Below are positions 28,909-37,288 of a DNA stretch of 64,000 nt, in pieces; positions within the stretch are counted from its first letter, which is position 1, and each line of letters opens with the position of its first letter. The translations under genes and the position numbers were made by a program. The notes below the pieces were generated by a model. The model did no database searches. It had not been told where the DNA came from and saw only the letters and a list, made by a program, of their open reading frames with translations. Origin of the DNA: Mucilaginibacter oryzae (GTDB lineage: Bacteria > Bacteroidota > Bacteroidia > Sphingobacteriales > Sphingobacteriaceae); assembly GCF_003148845.1 (NCBI RefSeq), contig NZ_QGHA01000006.1, forward strand, positions 124,001-188,000, written 5' to 3'.

Positions 28909-30339
28909 ATGCAGCAAAGAGAACAGATTTCGGTTTTTGATATGTTTAAGATAGGCATAGGCCCGTCAAGTTCGCATACGCTTGGTCCCTGGCGTGCCGC
29001 GCAACAGTTTGTTCAATCGCTTGATGAGCAGGGCGCTTTGCCGCTGGTGCAGCAGGTTAAAATATTGCTGTACGGCTCGCTGGCTAAAACGGGCGTTGGG
29101 CATGGTACAGATATAGCTATATTGTTAGGCCTGAGCGGTGATGACCCGGTTACTTTTGAGGTTGACCAGGTAACACCTAAAATAGCGCATATCAAAACAT
29201 CCCATCAATTAATACTGGGCGGTATGCTGCCGGTAAGTTTTTACGCCGATGATGATCTGTTGTTCCTTTTTAACGAAAGCCTCCCCTATCATCCTAACGC
29301 GGTAACCTTCCAGGCATTTCTGAATAACGGCAGGGCTGTATCCGAAACCTATTATTCAATTGGCGGCGGTTTTGTGGTAAAGGAAGGCGCTTCGGGCCAA
29401 ACCAAGGCCGAGGTTGACCTGCCCTTCCCGATTGATACCGCGTCTGAACTGCTGCACTGGTGTATCAAAACCGGCCTACGAATATCTGAAGTTGTGGCCG
29501 AGAACGAACTGGCCTGGCGCAGCGAGCAGGAAACCCGTACAGGCATACTCAATATTTTCAAGGTGCTGAAAGAGTGTATTTACCGCGGTTGCCATACTAC
29601 CGGCCAGCTTCCCGGCGGCTTAAATGTGGCCAGACGCGCGGCTAAGTTGAATGCCCGGCTTATCGGCAACCATCAATACAGTAATTATGACGAGTGGGTG
29701 GTGGCTATCCGCGCTACCGGCGATAGTTTTAAAAACACTTTGGATTGGGTAAGCTGTTTCGCGCTGGCCGTAAATGAAGAGAATGCATCGTTTGGCCGTG
29801 TGGTTACCGCCCCAACCAATGGTGCCGCCGGTGTGATCCCGGCTGTACTGCAATATTATATAGCCTTTTGCGGGGGCGATACCGAACAAAAAATAATTAA
29901 CTTTTTATTCACCGCCAGCGAGATTGGCAGCATCTTTAAAAAGGGGGCAACCATATCGGCGGCCATGGGCGGCTGCCAGGCCGAAATCGGCGTATCGTCG
30001 GCCATGGCGGCGGCGGCATTAACCGAATGCATGGGGGGCACCCAACGCCAGGTGCTCATGGCCGCCGAAATTGCCATGGAGCATCACCTCGGCCTCACCT
30101 GCGACCCGATTGGCGGCCTGGTACAGGTACCCTGCATCGAACGCAACACCATGGGTGCCATCAAAGCTATCACAGCTTCGCAACTGGCGCTGCAAAGCAA
30201 CCCCGAAAAAGCCAAAGTAAGTTTAGATGCCGTGGTGAAAACCATGTGGCATACCGCGCTGGATATGAACTCGAAATATAAAGAAACCAGCGATGGGGGG
30301 CTGGCTATCAATATCCCCATCAGCCTGCCTGAGTGTTAG
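28909..30339 (+). CDS. sdaA: L-serine ammonia-lyase, iron-sulfur type, single chain
   Basis: This 476-residue enzyme converts L-serine to pyruvate and ammonia with a [4Fe-4S] cluster. The N-terminal beta domain carries FDMFKIGIGPSSSHTLGPWRAA, the serine-dehydratase signature. The C-terminal alpha domain holds APTNGAAGVIPAVLQYY and the cysteines of GGCQAEIGVSS and GLTCDPIGGLVQVPCIERN that bind the cluster. The fused beta-alpha layout is the gamma-proteobacterial and Bacteroidota form. It stands alone and ends before a terminator at 30411. Confidence 0.95.
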   Translation: MQQREQISVFDMFKIGIGPSSSHTLGPWRAAQQFVQSLDEQGALPLVQQVKILLYGSLAKTGVGHGTDIAILLGLSGDDPVTFEVDQVTPKIAHIKTSHQLILGGMLPVSFYADDDLLFLFNESLPYHPNAVTFQAFLNNGRAVSETYYSIGGGFVVKEGASGQTKAEVDLPFPIDTASELLHWCIKTGLRISEVVAENELAWRSEQETRTGILNIFKVLKECIYRGCHTTGQLPGGLNVARRAAKLNARLIGNHQYSNYDEWVVAIRATGDSFKNTLDWVSCFALAVNEENASFGRVVTAPTNGAAGVIPAVLQYYIAFCGGDTEQKIINFLFTASEIGSIFKKGATISAAMGGCQAEIGVSSAMAAAALTECMGGTQRQVLMAAEIAMEHHLGLTCDPIGGLVQVPCIERNTMGAIKAITASQLALQSNPEKAKVSLDAVVKTMWHTALDMNSKYKETSDGGLAINIPISLPEC

Positions 30340-30410
30340 GTTATATCCTTGTAAATCCAACAAAAAAAGCAGCTTTCCGGGCGGCTTATTTCAGGCGCTT
30401 AAAACCAAAC

Positions 30411-30440
30411 AAAAAGCCTTAACAAACTGCTAAGGCTTTT
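30411..30440 (+). terminator. Terminator after the serine dehydratase gene
   Basis: AAAAAGCCTTA and TAAGGCTTTT pair around a short loop, about 72 bases past the stop codon. The hairpin also works in the reverse direction for the convergent redoxin gene. Confidence 0.8.
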
Positions 30441-30477
30441 CGGGTCAATGATTAAATGACTTGATTAACCCGGGATA

Positions 30478-31608
30478 TTATATCTTACCGAATATTTCTG
30501 CCAGTTTATTCTGCAAATCCTCGCCACGAAGGTTTTTGCCGATGATCTTCCCTTTAGGATCTACCAGAAAGTTTTGGGGAATAGCACGGACCGCATATAG
30601 TGCAGCCACCTTGCTGTCCCAGAATTTAAGGTCGGATACATGGTTCCAGGTCAGGCCATCCTGGTGGATAGCGGCTAACCATTTATCTTTGGCGTTCTGC
30701 CTATCCAACGATACGCCAAGGATAGTAAAATTTTTATCTTTATAAGCTTTGTAGGCTTTCACCACGTTAGGGTTTTCTCCACGGCAGGGGCCGCACCATG
30801 ATGCCCAGAAATCGATCAGCACATATTTACCGCGGAATGACGACAGGCTCACCATTTTACCGGCGGTATCAGCCTCGGCAAATTCAGGAGCCGTTGCGCC
30901 TAAGGCTACTGCCTTTAATTTGGGTAAGCGCTCGCCAAATTTTTTACCGGCCTCAGTTGCTTTGATAGCCGCCGACAGGCCGTTGTACAGTGGCGCTATA
31001 TCCACATAATCAGCGCTGTAAGCATATGATTCAAGCGCGTTCAGGCTTACATACGAATCGGGGTTTTCCTGGATAAATTTTTTACTGAGCTGCGCGTCCA
31101 GATCGTCAATTTTCTTCTCTTCGGCGTTTAAGGCGCTTAACTGATCGGGGGTGGCGGTTTTACGCTTAGCTTCCAAAGCTTCGTACGCGTCGTTAACCGG
31201 CTTTTTGGCCAAACGGAGTTTTTGGTTATCGTTATTGGTTTTAGTGCCGCTAATAACCGCATCGGCAACCTTATCGTCGGTACTTACATTGATGGTGCCT
31301 GGCTCAAGATACACGGAGTGATAATCTTCAGAGGCATTCATTCCGCTGCCTTTGGTATTAACCAGGATATAGGCATTTATGGGGGTGTTGCCTACCTGGC
31401 CGGTAAATTTAAAATTGCCTTCGTGCAGTACAGCCGAATCAACTACCAGTTTTTTGTCTTTATCGCGATATTCGACGTAAACCTTGGCAGGCGCGTTGTA
31501 GTTACCAATTTTACCTTGTATGGTGTAAGGCGCGGTTTGGGCGAAGGCCATGGCAGGTACCCCTGCCAAAGCGGTTAATGTGATTTTTTTTAATGAGGTC
31601 AAGTTCAT
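30478..31608 (-). CDS. TlpA-type thioredoxin-like protein with DUF4369 N-terminal domain
   Basis: This 376-residue exported protein has a signal peptide at about 1-23 (ITLTALAGVPAMAFAQ). An N-terminal DUF4369 beta domain (YTIQGKIGNYNAPAKVYVEY) and a helical linker rich in K/E/A (about 130-175) follow. The C-terminal AhpC/TSA-TlpA domain has the redox motif WCGPC (Cys272, Cys275) and the cis-Pro loop AIPQNFLVDPKGKIIGKNLRG. It is probably a periplasmic thiol-disulfide oxidoreductase. A paralogue lies 200 bases upstream on the same strand, a likely tandem duplication. Confidence 0.92.
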   Translation of the reverse strand: MNLTSLKKITLTALAGVPAMAFAQTAPYTIQGKIGNYNAPAKVYVEYRDKDKKLVVDSAVLHEGNFKFTGQVGNTPINAYILVNTKGSGMNASEDYHSVYLEPGTINVSTDDKVADAVISGTKTNNDNQKLRLAKKPVNDAYEALEAKRKTATPDQLSALNAEEKKIDDLDAQLSKKFIQENPDSYVSLNALESYAYSADYVDIAPLYNGLSAAIKATEAGKKFGERLPKLKAVALGATAPEFAEADTAGKMVSLSSFRGKYVLIDFWASWCGPCRGENPNVVKAYKAYKDKNFTILGVSLDRQNAKDKWLAAIHQDGLTWNHVSDLKFWDSKVAALYAVRAIPQNFLVDPKGKIIGKNLRGEDLQNKLAEIFGKI

Positions 31609-31683
31609 TCTGCAATATAACGGCTTGCAGGCAAATAAATTTAATTGTTTGCAAAAAATTACAATTTGCTCAGAAGCCTATAA

Positions 31684-31722
31684 AGATGTTTGATGCAGAG
31701 AGGCCTCACACGCTTCTCTACA
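31684..31722. repeat. Short REP-like element (GATGCAGAGAGGC type)
   Basis: GATGCAGAGAGGC...CGCTTCTCTAC forms an imperfect inverted repeat. It is related to the one at 37116-37216 (GATGTAGAGACGC...GTCTCTACAT). Confidence 0.5.
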
Positions 31723-31726
31723 AGGA

Positions 31727-31764
31727 AAAAGGCGTCATTGCTTTGTTCAATGACACCTTTTTTA
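31727..31764. terminator. Terminator between the two redoxin genes
   Basis: The stem AAAGGCGTCATTG / CAATGACACCTTT has a short loop. A's upstream and T's downstream make it usable in both directions. It probably ends the leftward upstream redoxin transcript. Confidence 0.75.
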
Positions 31765-31810
31765 TTTTTCTCATTAAGTGAGCCACTCACCTGATCAACT
31801 CACTCACCAA

Positions 31811-32998
31811 TCAATTATATTTCCCGAACAGTTGTTCAAGTTTAGCGTCAAGGTCATCGCCACGCAGATTTTTAGCGATGATCTTACCCTGCGGATCGAT
31901 CAGGAAGTTTTGAGGAATGGATGTTACCGAATATAAGGCAGCGGCCTGGTTATTCCAGAATTTCAAATCAGATACCTGTGTCCAGGTCAGGCCATCGTTT
32001 TTAATAGCGGCTAACCATGCGGCTTTACCGTCGGGCCTATCCAGCGATACGCCGATAATAGTGAAGTTTTTATTTTTAAACCGCGCGTAATTACGTACAA
32101 CGTTAGGGTTTTCCTGGCGGCAGGGGCCGCACCATGATGCCCAAAAATCTATCAGCACATATTTACCCCTGAACGATGAAAGCTTTACCGGGTTGCCGTT
32201 AACATCGTTCTGGATAAAATCCGGGGCTTCGGCACCAATGGCCGTAACCCTTAACGCGTCTAACTGCACCTTCATCATTTTACCCGCCTCGGTATCTTTA
32301 ATATTTTGCGATAATGAATTGAACAGCGGATCAATTTCCGACGGATCAGGCGCAGGACCACTTACCGAAGTAAGCGCCAGCAAGCTCAGGTAGCTACCCG
32401 GGTTGGCGATAATAAAACTTTTAAGTATTGTTTTTTGCTCGGCCTGCAGCAGTTTGTATTTTGCCTGGATAGCGTTACGGAAAGCGGCCGATTTTTGCTG
32501 CTCGGCGGTAGCGGCCTTGGCTTCGGCCATCAGCTTTTCGGCCTTTGCATTGATCACTTTAAGCTGCGCCTGCAATTTGATATTATCAAGGTTAAGCTGC
32601 GAACCGGTGATCTGCGCGTTATCTATCGAATCTTTACTGGTGATAGTGATCGTACCCTTTTCAAGGAAGAAATCGAGGTCATCAGCGGTTTTTGAAATCA
32701 GCGCTCCGTTATCAGCATATTTGTAAGCGGTTTCAAGATATTTATCAAGCGGCAAACCTTTATAGTTGATAACTATAGTAGCATTTACCGGGTTAATGAT
32801 CTCGCCTTTAAAAGTAAAAACACCATTTACCACATCGGCCGAATCGGTAACTTTATTAGCGCCAAGCTGGTAAAACAAGTGCGCTTTGGCCGGGGTGGTA
32901 ACATTGCCCAGTTTACCGTTGATGATAAAGGTATCGGTAGTTTGCGCAAATGTTGCCAGGGGCAGCAGGAAAAAAAGATAAAAAAGTAATTTCTTCAT
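31811..32998 (-). CDS. TlpA-type thioredoxin-like protein with DUF4369 domain (paralogue)
   Basis: The start is placed at the ATG at 32998, where a signal peptide begins (MKKLLFYLFFLLPLATFAQ). The in-frame ATG at 33085 would overlap the arginase-like gene. The product is 395 residues: DUF4369 domain (TFIINGKLGNVTTPAKAHLFY), a long alanine/lysine-rich coiled-coil-like linker (about 140-200), and the TlpA domain with WCGPC (Cys290, Cys293) and TSIPQNFLIDPQGKIIAKNLRG. The downstream paralogue shares the same layout and near-identical C-terminal motifs. Confidence 0.92.
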   Translation of the reverse strand: MKKLLFYLFFLLPLATFAQTTDTFIINGKLGNVTTPAKAHLFYQLGANKVTDSADVVNGVFTFKGEIINPVNATIVINYKGLPLDKYLETAYKYADNGALISKTADDLDFFLEKGTITITSKDSIDNAQITGSQLNLDNIKLQAQLKVINAKAEKLMAEAKAATAEQQKSAAFRNAIQAKYKLLQAEQKTILKSFIIANPGSYLSLLALTSVSGPAPDPSEIDPLFNSLSQNIKDTEAGKMMKVQLDALRVTAIGAEAPDFIQNDVNGNPVKLSSFRGKYVLIDFWASWCGPCRQENPNVVRNYARFKNKNFTIIGVSLDRPDGKAAWLAAIKNDGLTWTQVSDLKFWNNQAAALYSVTSIPQNFLIDPQGKIIAKNLRGDDLDAKLEQLFGKYN

Positions 32999-33054
32999 TA
33001 AAATAAAACTATACGCTTTGCTAAACGCACCGCGCCGGTTAAAAGTATTGATAA

Positions 33055-34236
33055 TCAGTTTAATTTTTGGTAAGTACGCCACCAAAGGTCTGGTAATTCG
33101 CCGGATGTGGCCGTTTTATAGTCGGCATAGCTGCAGGGCACGAGGTGAAAACGTTCATTAGGCGAACCCGACGAAGGGTACGGTACCTGCATCCACCAGC
33201 GATCTGATTTTTTGCTTTTTACAAACACCACTTCCTGGTCTTCGTGGGTGAGGCTGGTTTTATAAATCAGGTATTGCGATTTAGGGTTAAGCGGAAAATC
33301 GCGCTTGCGGTTATAAAAGCCATCAATAAAATACCAGATCATTTGCGCAAGCTGCCAGGCCGTTTGCCCGTTGCTGTCATAAGCCGGGTTAAACTCATAA
33401 AAGCCTATCGAGGTAAGCTTATCGTTAAAACCGGCATACCTGCAAAGCTGGCAGGCCTCTTCACCGTAAAAGCCGTTAGGGGTAGCGTTGGCATTACCCA
33501 TCGCATCGGCCACACGTATAGCGCCTATATCAAAGCTGATCATGCTGGCATTGCGGATGGCGGGTTCTGTAACAGCGATATTACCGCTTAGCTCGCCGAG
33601 GCGGTGTACATCAAAATATAGCTTGTCCATTACCCTTAAGCTGTCCTGGCTTGCAAAATAAGTTTGATAACCTAAATTACTGAAGTTAAACAGGTAATTA
33701 GGCTCATGCAGGAAGATCTTATTAAGATAGGAGTTGGAGGTGGTTTCTATACTATCGCCATGGTTATCCTCGTCAAGGTCAAAATGCGAATCGATCACTA
33801 CCAGGTCAACCTTTTGCTCCAGCTCTTCATAGCCCATATATTGAGCGTAGGTAATATCCTGGCCGCCCCCCAAAATAACCGGGATGATATCTTTTTTAAT
33901 CAGTTCGGCAACTACAGTTTTTACCGCGAAATAGGTATCCGTAACTTTCTCGCCTGCGCGGATATTACCCAGATCAGCTATTTTAACGTTATAAGCGCCT
34001 TCATTAAGCAGGTACAGCTTTTCGCGGATGTAATCAGGACCGAGCGAGCATCCGGGGTTGCCAATTGCGTTCCTGTCGTCCATTACACCGATAATGGCGA
34101 TATCTGTTTTCTCTTCCAGGTCGGGAAAATCAACGGAGTAATGCACAATTTTATCGCCAAGCTGGCTGGTATAATAGCCTTTTTTAGGGGCTATCTTTTT
34201 AAGATCAATCGGCGTAAAAAAATCAGCTAACGACAT
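33055..34236 (-). CDS. Arginase/formimidoylglutamase-fold protein with altered metal ligands
   Basis: This 393-residue protein has the ureohydrolase fold. GIGVMDDRNAIGNPGCSLGPDYIR-like text appears early (about 50-72). The first metal motif reads GGGQD at 123-127, where active enzymes have GGxH. DSHFD at 149-153 keeps the DxHxD motif. SFDIG at 234-238 replaces SxDxD, so the second Asp is Gly. Two of the usual Mn ligands are therefore changed. The family is usually annotated formimidoylglutamase in Bacteroidota, but the substrate is uncertain. The gene ends 57 bases before the redoxin start at 32998. Confidence 0.8.
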   Translation of the reverse strand: MSLADFFTPIDLKKIAPKKGYYTSQLGDKIVHYSVDFPDLEEKTDIAIIGVMDDRNAIGNPGCSLGPDYIREKLYLLNEGAYNVKIADLGNIRAGEKVTDTYFAVKTVVAELIKKDIIPVILGGGQDITYAQYMGYEELEQKVDLVVIDSHFDLDEDNHGDSIETTSNSYLNKIFLHEPNYLFNFSNLGYQTYFASQDSLRVMDKLYFDVHRLGELSGNIAVTEPAIRNASMISFDIGAIRVADAMGNANATPNGFYGEEACQLCRYAGFNDKLTSIGFYEFNPAYDSNGQTAWQLAQMIWYFIDGFYNRKRDFPLNPKSQYLIYKTSLTHEDQEVVFVKSKKSDRWWMQVPYPSSGSPNERFHLVPCSYADYKTATSGELPDLWWRTYQKLN

Positions 34237-34239
34237 AGT

Positions 34240-34450
34240 TTATTGATGTGCAAATATGCAGATATTTAAGCTTAAAGCCGAAGGCTTAAAGCAGAAAGCT
34301 TTGTTGAGCTGAATGCCGAAGCAAAAGGCAGAAAGCTTTTTTATTGTTTGTATGAGCTTTTAAATCTTTTTTTGCTTTAAGTGTTTAGCTTTTGCCTGTT
34401 CTTCCGTGCTTTAAGCATTCAGCCTTCGGCTTTCAGCTACAAAAAATTGC
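34240..34450. repeat. Dense word-type intergenic repeat
   Basis: The spacer between the divergent arginase-like and SDR genes is built of repeated words such as AAGCCGAAGGCTTAAAGC, GAATGCCGAAGC and GCAGAAAGCTTT. Inverted copies (GCTTTAAGCATTCAGCC, TTCGGCTTTCAGC) lie nearer the SDR gene. TGCAAATATGCA at the left edge and TGCATATTTGCA at the right edge are also inverted and resemble -7 promoter boxes on both strands. Confidence 0.65.
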
Positions 34451-34461
34451 ATATTTGCATC

Positions 34462-35430
34462 ATGATCTTAATTACGGGCGCTACCGGTTTTCTTGGGGCT
34501 GAGTTGGCCAAGCTTTTAATAACTACCGGCAACCATGTTCGTTGTACAAAAAGGGCATCTTCTGTTATTCCCGCATTGCTGGTTCCTTTTGGCGGTAGCA
34601 TTGAGTGGGTAGATGCCGATATGATGGATATTTTCGCCCTTGCTGATGCATTGGATGGCGTTACCCAGGTTTATCATTGCGCGGCATGGGTATCTTTAAA
34701 GCAGGCCGATAAAAAGAAAATGATCAATACCAATGTAACCGGTACGGCTAATTTGGTTAACCTATGTGTTGAACGGGGAATCAGGATGGTTCACGTCAGT
34801 TCAATAGCAGCAATTGGTTCTGCCAAGCCCGGCGAACTGATTACCGAAAATCATCACCTGGAACAATCCACAGAAAATGACGGCTACGCCATATCCAAGC
34901 TGGAAAGCGAAATGGAAGTTTGGCGCGGCATTGCCGAAGGGTTAGACGCCGTTATTGTAAACCCCGCCTTAATTATCGGTGCAAGCGCGGGTGCGGAAGG
35001 CAGCGGCGCATTATTTAAAACCGTGCGTAACGGCCTTAAGTTTTATACATCCGGCGGCATTGGCTTTGTTGATGTGGAGGATGTAGCCAAAAGCATGGTA
35101 GCGTTAATGAACAGCGATATTACAGCGCAACGTTACATCATCAGCGCCGAAAACCGTGATTATAGAGGTATGGTAACCGAAATTGCGGATGGCTTTGGCG
35201 TGAAGCGGCCATCTTTTTTTGCCAAACCATGGGTTATGGAACTGGCCTGGCGCGGAGCTTCGGCTATCGCGGCGATAACAGGTGGTGTACCGGCTATTGA
35301 TAAGGTTTCGGCACAAACCGCATCGTTAACCCGCAAGTTTGATAATTCAAAAATTAAGAAGGCAATCGGCATCGAGTTTAAGCCGATAAGCAAGACCATA
35401 ACGGAGATTTGCGCGGCATTAAAACAATAA
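34462..35430 (+). CDS. NAD-dependent epimerase/dehydratase family (extended SDR)
   Basis: The start at 34462 gives the Rossmann motif ILITGATGFLGAELAKLL at the extreme N-terminus. An earlier in-frame ATG (34381) lies in the repeat. The protein is 322 residues, with the catalytic region HVSSIAAIGSAKPGE and the SDR Tyr-Lys pair in GYAISKLESE. NPALIIGASAGAEGSG supplies the sugar/nucleotide binding loop. It resembles dihydroflavonol-reductase-like or 3-beta-HSD-like enzymes. The substrate is not predictable. A -7-like CATATTTG lies just before the start. Confidence 0.9.
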   Translation: MILITGATGFLGAELAKLLITTGNHVRCTKRASSVIPALLVPFGGSIEWVDADMMDIFALADALDGVTQVYHCAAWVSLKQADKKKMINTNVTGTANLVNLCVERGIRMVHVSSIAAIGSAKPGELITENHHLEQSTENDGYAISKLESEMEVWRGIAEGLDAVIVNPALIIGASAGAEGSGALFKTVRNGLKFYTSGGIGFVDVEDVAKSMVALMNSDITAQRYIISAENRDYRGMVTEIADGFGVKRPSFFAKPWVMELAWRGASAIAAITGGVPAIDKVSAQTASLTRKFDNSKIKKAIGIEFKPISKTITEICAALKQ

Positions 35431-35435
35431 TTTAT

Positions 35436-35732
35436 TTATGCCGACAGCTCTTCAGCTTTAGCGATAAATAAATCGCATTCCATTTGCAGGCCTAACCAGT
35501 AACGAGAACTGATGCCTAAGAATTTTTCAAGCCTTACGGCAAGTTTGGCAGAAATATTTCGTTTACCCGCGAAAATCTCACTTAAGTGATGTGGTAAGAT
35601 ATGCAAAGCACTGGCAACATCCTTTTTAAGGATGCCGCGTTCTTCTATTTCTTCCAGCAAAAACTCGCCGGGATGAAATGCCTCTATTTCAATGTCATTA
35701 CCATTATGATCTAATATCTGATTATTCATCAT
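35436..35732 (-). CDS. higA: HigA-like antitoxin (XRE family), no adjacent toxin
   Basis: This 98-residue protein has FHPGEFLLEEIEERGILKKDVASALHILPHHLSEIFAGKRNISAKLAVRLEKFLG, the HigA helix-turn-helix signature. HPGE and the IxxxLAxRLxKxLG pattern are typical. HigA normally pairs with a HigB RNase encoded just upstream. Here the upstream 83 bases before the SerB-like gene hold no room for higB, and the downstream neighbour is convergent. It therefore appears to be a solitary antitoxin or a transcriptional regulator. Confidence 0.85.
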   Translation of the reverse strand: MMNNQILDHNGNDIEIEAFHPGEFLLEEIEERGILKKDVASALHILPHHLSEIFAGKRNISAKLAVRLEKFLGISSRYWLGLQMECDLFIAKAEELSA

Positions 35733-35815
35733 ATAACTCGCTAAATGTAAATTAAGATTTAATCTACAAACTCCCTATACTTCCTCAGCGAATTTTTTGC
35801 ACCTTTGCACCCAAG

Positions 35816-37105
35816 ATGGAACAGTACTTTATTATTGATTTCGACAGCACCTTTACACAGGTGGAGGCCCTTGATGAACTGGCCCGGATCTCCCTCAAAA
35901 ACCGCCCAGACCGCGAGGATATCTACAAGCAAATTGAGGATTTGACGAACGCATCGATGGAAGGCCGCTTATCATTCACCGAAAGCCTGGAGCGCCGTGT
36001 AAAACTGCTTAACGCCAATCGCGATCATTTAAAGCAACTCATCAGCCATCTTAAAAAGAAGGTTTCTACCTCTTTTTCGCGCAATACCATCTTCTTTAAA
36101 AACCACCAGGACGAGGTTTTGATCGTTTCGGGCGGCTTTAAAGAATTTATTACGCCGGTAGTTACCGAGTACCATATCAAAAAAGAAAACATCTACGCCA
36201 ACACTTTCGTGTTCGACGAAGAAGGCAATATTACAGGTTACGACCGTGAAAACCCGCTATCCCAGGAAGGCGGTAAGGTAAAGCTTTTAAAAGAGCTGCA
36301 GCTGCCCGGCGATATCTACGGCATCGGCGATGGTTACTCTGATTTCCAACTGAAGGAATCGGGCATGATCAAAAAATTCTTCGCTTTTACCGAGAATATC
36401 GAGCGTAAATCGGTAGCCGAAAAAGCAGATCACGTTACCCCAAGTTTTGACGAGTTTTTATACCTGAACAAACTTCCACGCGCTATCTCTTATCCCAAAA
36501 ACCGGATTAAATGCTTAGTGGTAGGTACTGTTAACGATGAGGCTGTAGGCTTGTTAAAGAAAGAGGGGTATAACATCCGGCACCGCGAGGCTATTGAAGA
36601 AAGCTACCTCGAAGAAGCCGGTGTATTATTTTGCGATGAAGACCATCAACCAAGCGTTGAGCAGGTGCAAAATGCAGGCCGTTTAAAAGTCATAGGCGTA
36701 TTTGGCCGCTGTAACCGCAAACTGGCCGATGCCGCAACGGATAGTGGCATCATCATTTTCGACGACCCTAAGCATAACCCTCACAATATCGATTTTATCC
36801 CCAAACGGGTAATGGCTTTCATGAACGAGGGAAAAACGCATACGAGCTGTAACTTTCCTGATTTGCAGCCGCCGCGCGTTAATAACGCCCACCGTTTAAT
36901 TCACATTCACAAAAACGTGCCGGGTATCCTGGCTAAGATCAACGATGTATTCGCACGTCACAATATCAATATCGTTGGTGAGTTTTTGGTGACCAACCCG
37001 CAGATAGGATATGTAATTACCGATGTGAACACAGGTTACGACACCGAGGTATTAAACGAACTAAAAGCCATTGAGCATACCATTAAATTCAGGTTGCTGT
37101 ATTAA
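35816..37105 (+). CDS. Phosphoserine phosphatase fused to a shortened SerA-like/ACT region
   Basis: This 429-residue fusion combines two serine-pathway parts. Residues 1 to about 205 are a HAD-IB phosphatase: FDST with Asp8 and Asp10, VSGGFKEF (motif II) and YGIGDGYSDFQL (motif III). Residues about 228-350 match the N-terminal substrate-binding half of 3-phosphoglycerate dehydrogenase (KCLVVGTVNDEAVGLLKKEG, LKVIGVFGRCNRKLADAA). This runs straight into FPDLQPPRVNNAHRLIHIHKN and a C-terminal ACT domain. The whole NAD-binding domain of SerA is missing. Phosphatase activity with serine-sensing by ACT is plausible. Dehydrogenase activity is not. Confidence 0.85.
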   Translation: MEQYFIIDFDSTFTQVEALDELARISLKNRPDREDIYKQIEDLTNASMEGRLSFTESLERRVKLLNANRDHLKQLISHLKKKVSTSFSRNTIFFKNHQDEVLIVSGGFKEFITPVVTEYHIKKENIYANTFVFDEEGNITGYDRENPLSQEGGKVKLLKELQLPGDIYGIGDGYSDFQLKESGMIKKFFAFTENIERKSVAEKADHVTPSFDEFLYLNKLPRAISYPKNRIKCLVVGTVNDEAVGLLKKEGYNIRHREAIEESYLEEAGVLFCDEDHQPSVEQVQNAGRLKVIGVFGRCNRKLADAATDSGIIIFDDPKHNPHNIDFIPKRVMAFMNEGKTHTSCNFPDLQPPRVNNAHRLIHIHKNVPGILAKINDVFARHNINIVGEFLVTNPQIGYVITDVNTGYDTEVLNELKAIEHTIKFRLLY

Positions 37106-37115
37106 TAAATGTTTG

Positions 37116-37216
37116 ATGTAGAGACGCATCACATGCGTATTTTTAGGACAAGCCTCTTGTATGATTTTACCGTAGTTACTTTGTACGCGGGAGACGGATA
37201 TTATGTGTCTCTACAT
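37116..37216. repeat. REP-like inverted repeat (GTAGAGACGCAT type)
   Basis: ATGTAGAGACGCAT (37116-37129) matches the complement of ATGTGTCTCTACAT (37203-37216) with one mismatch, around a 73-base centre. It lies between the convergent SerB fusion and UspA genes. Confidence 0.7.
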
Positions 37217-37288
37217 AAAAAATAAAATGAGCACCGGGTTTTGAGCCTTTACAAAACTTTAACAAAACATCTCAAAACCCTGTATCCA

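Noticed and set aside
33706..34230. 174-codon plus-strand frame
   Set aside because: It is antisense to the arginase-like gene, which has fold-specific motifs.
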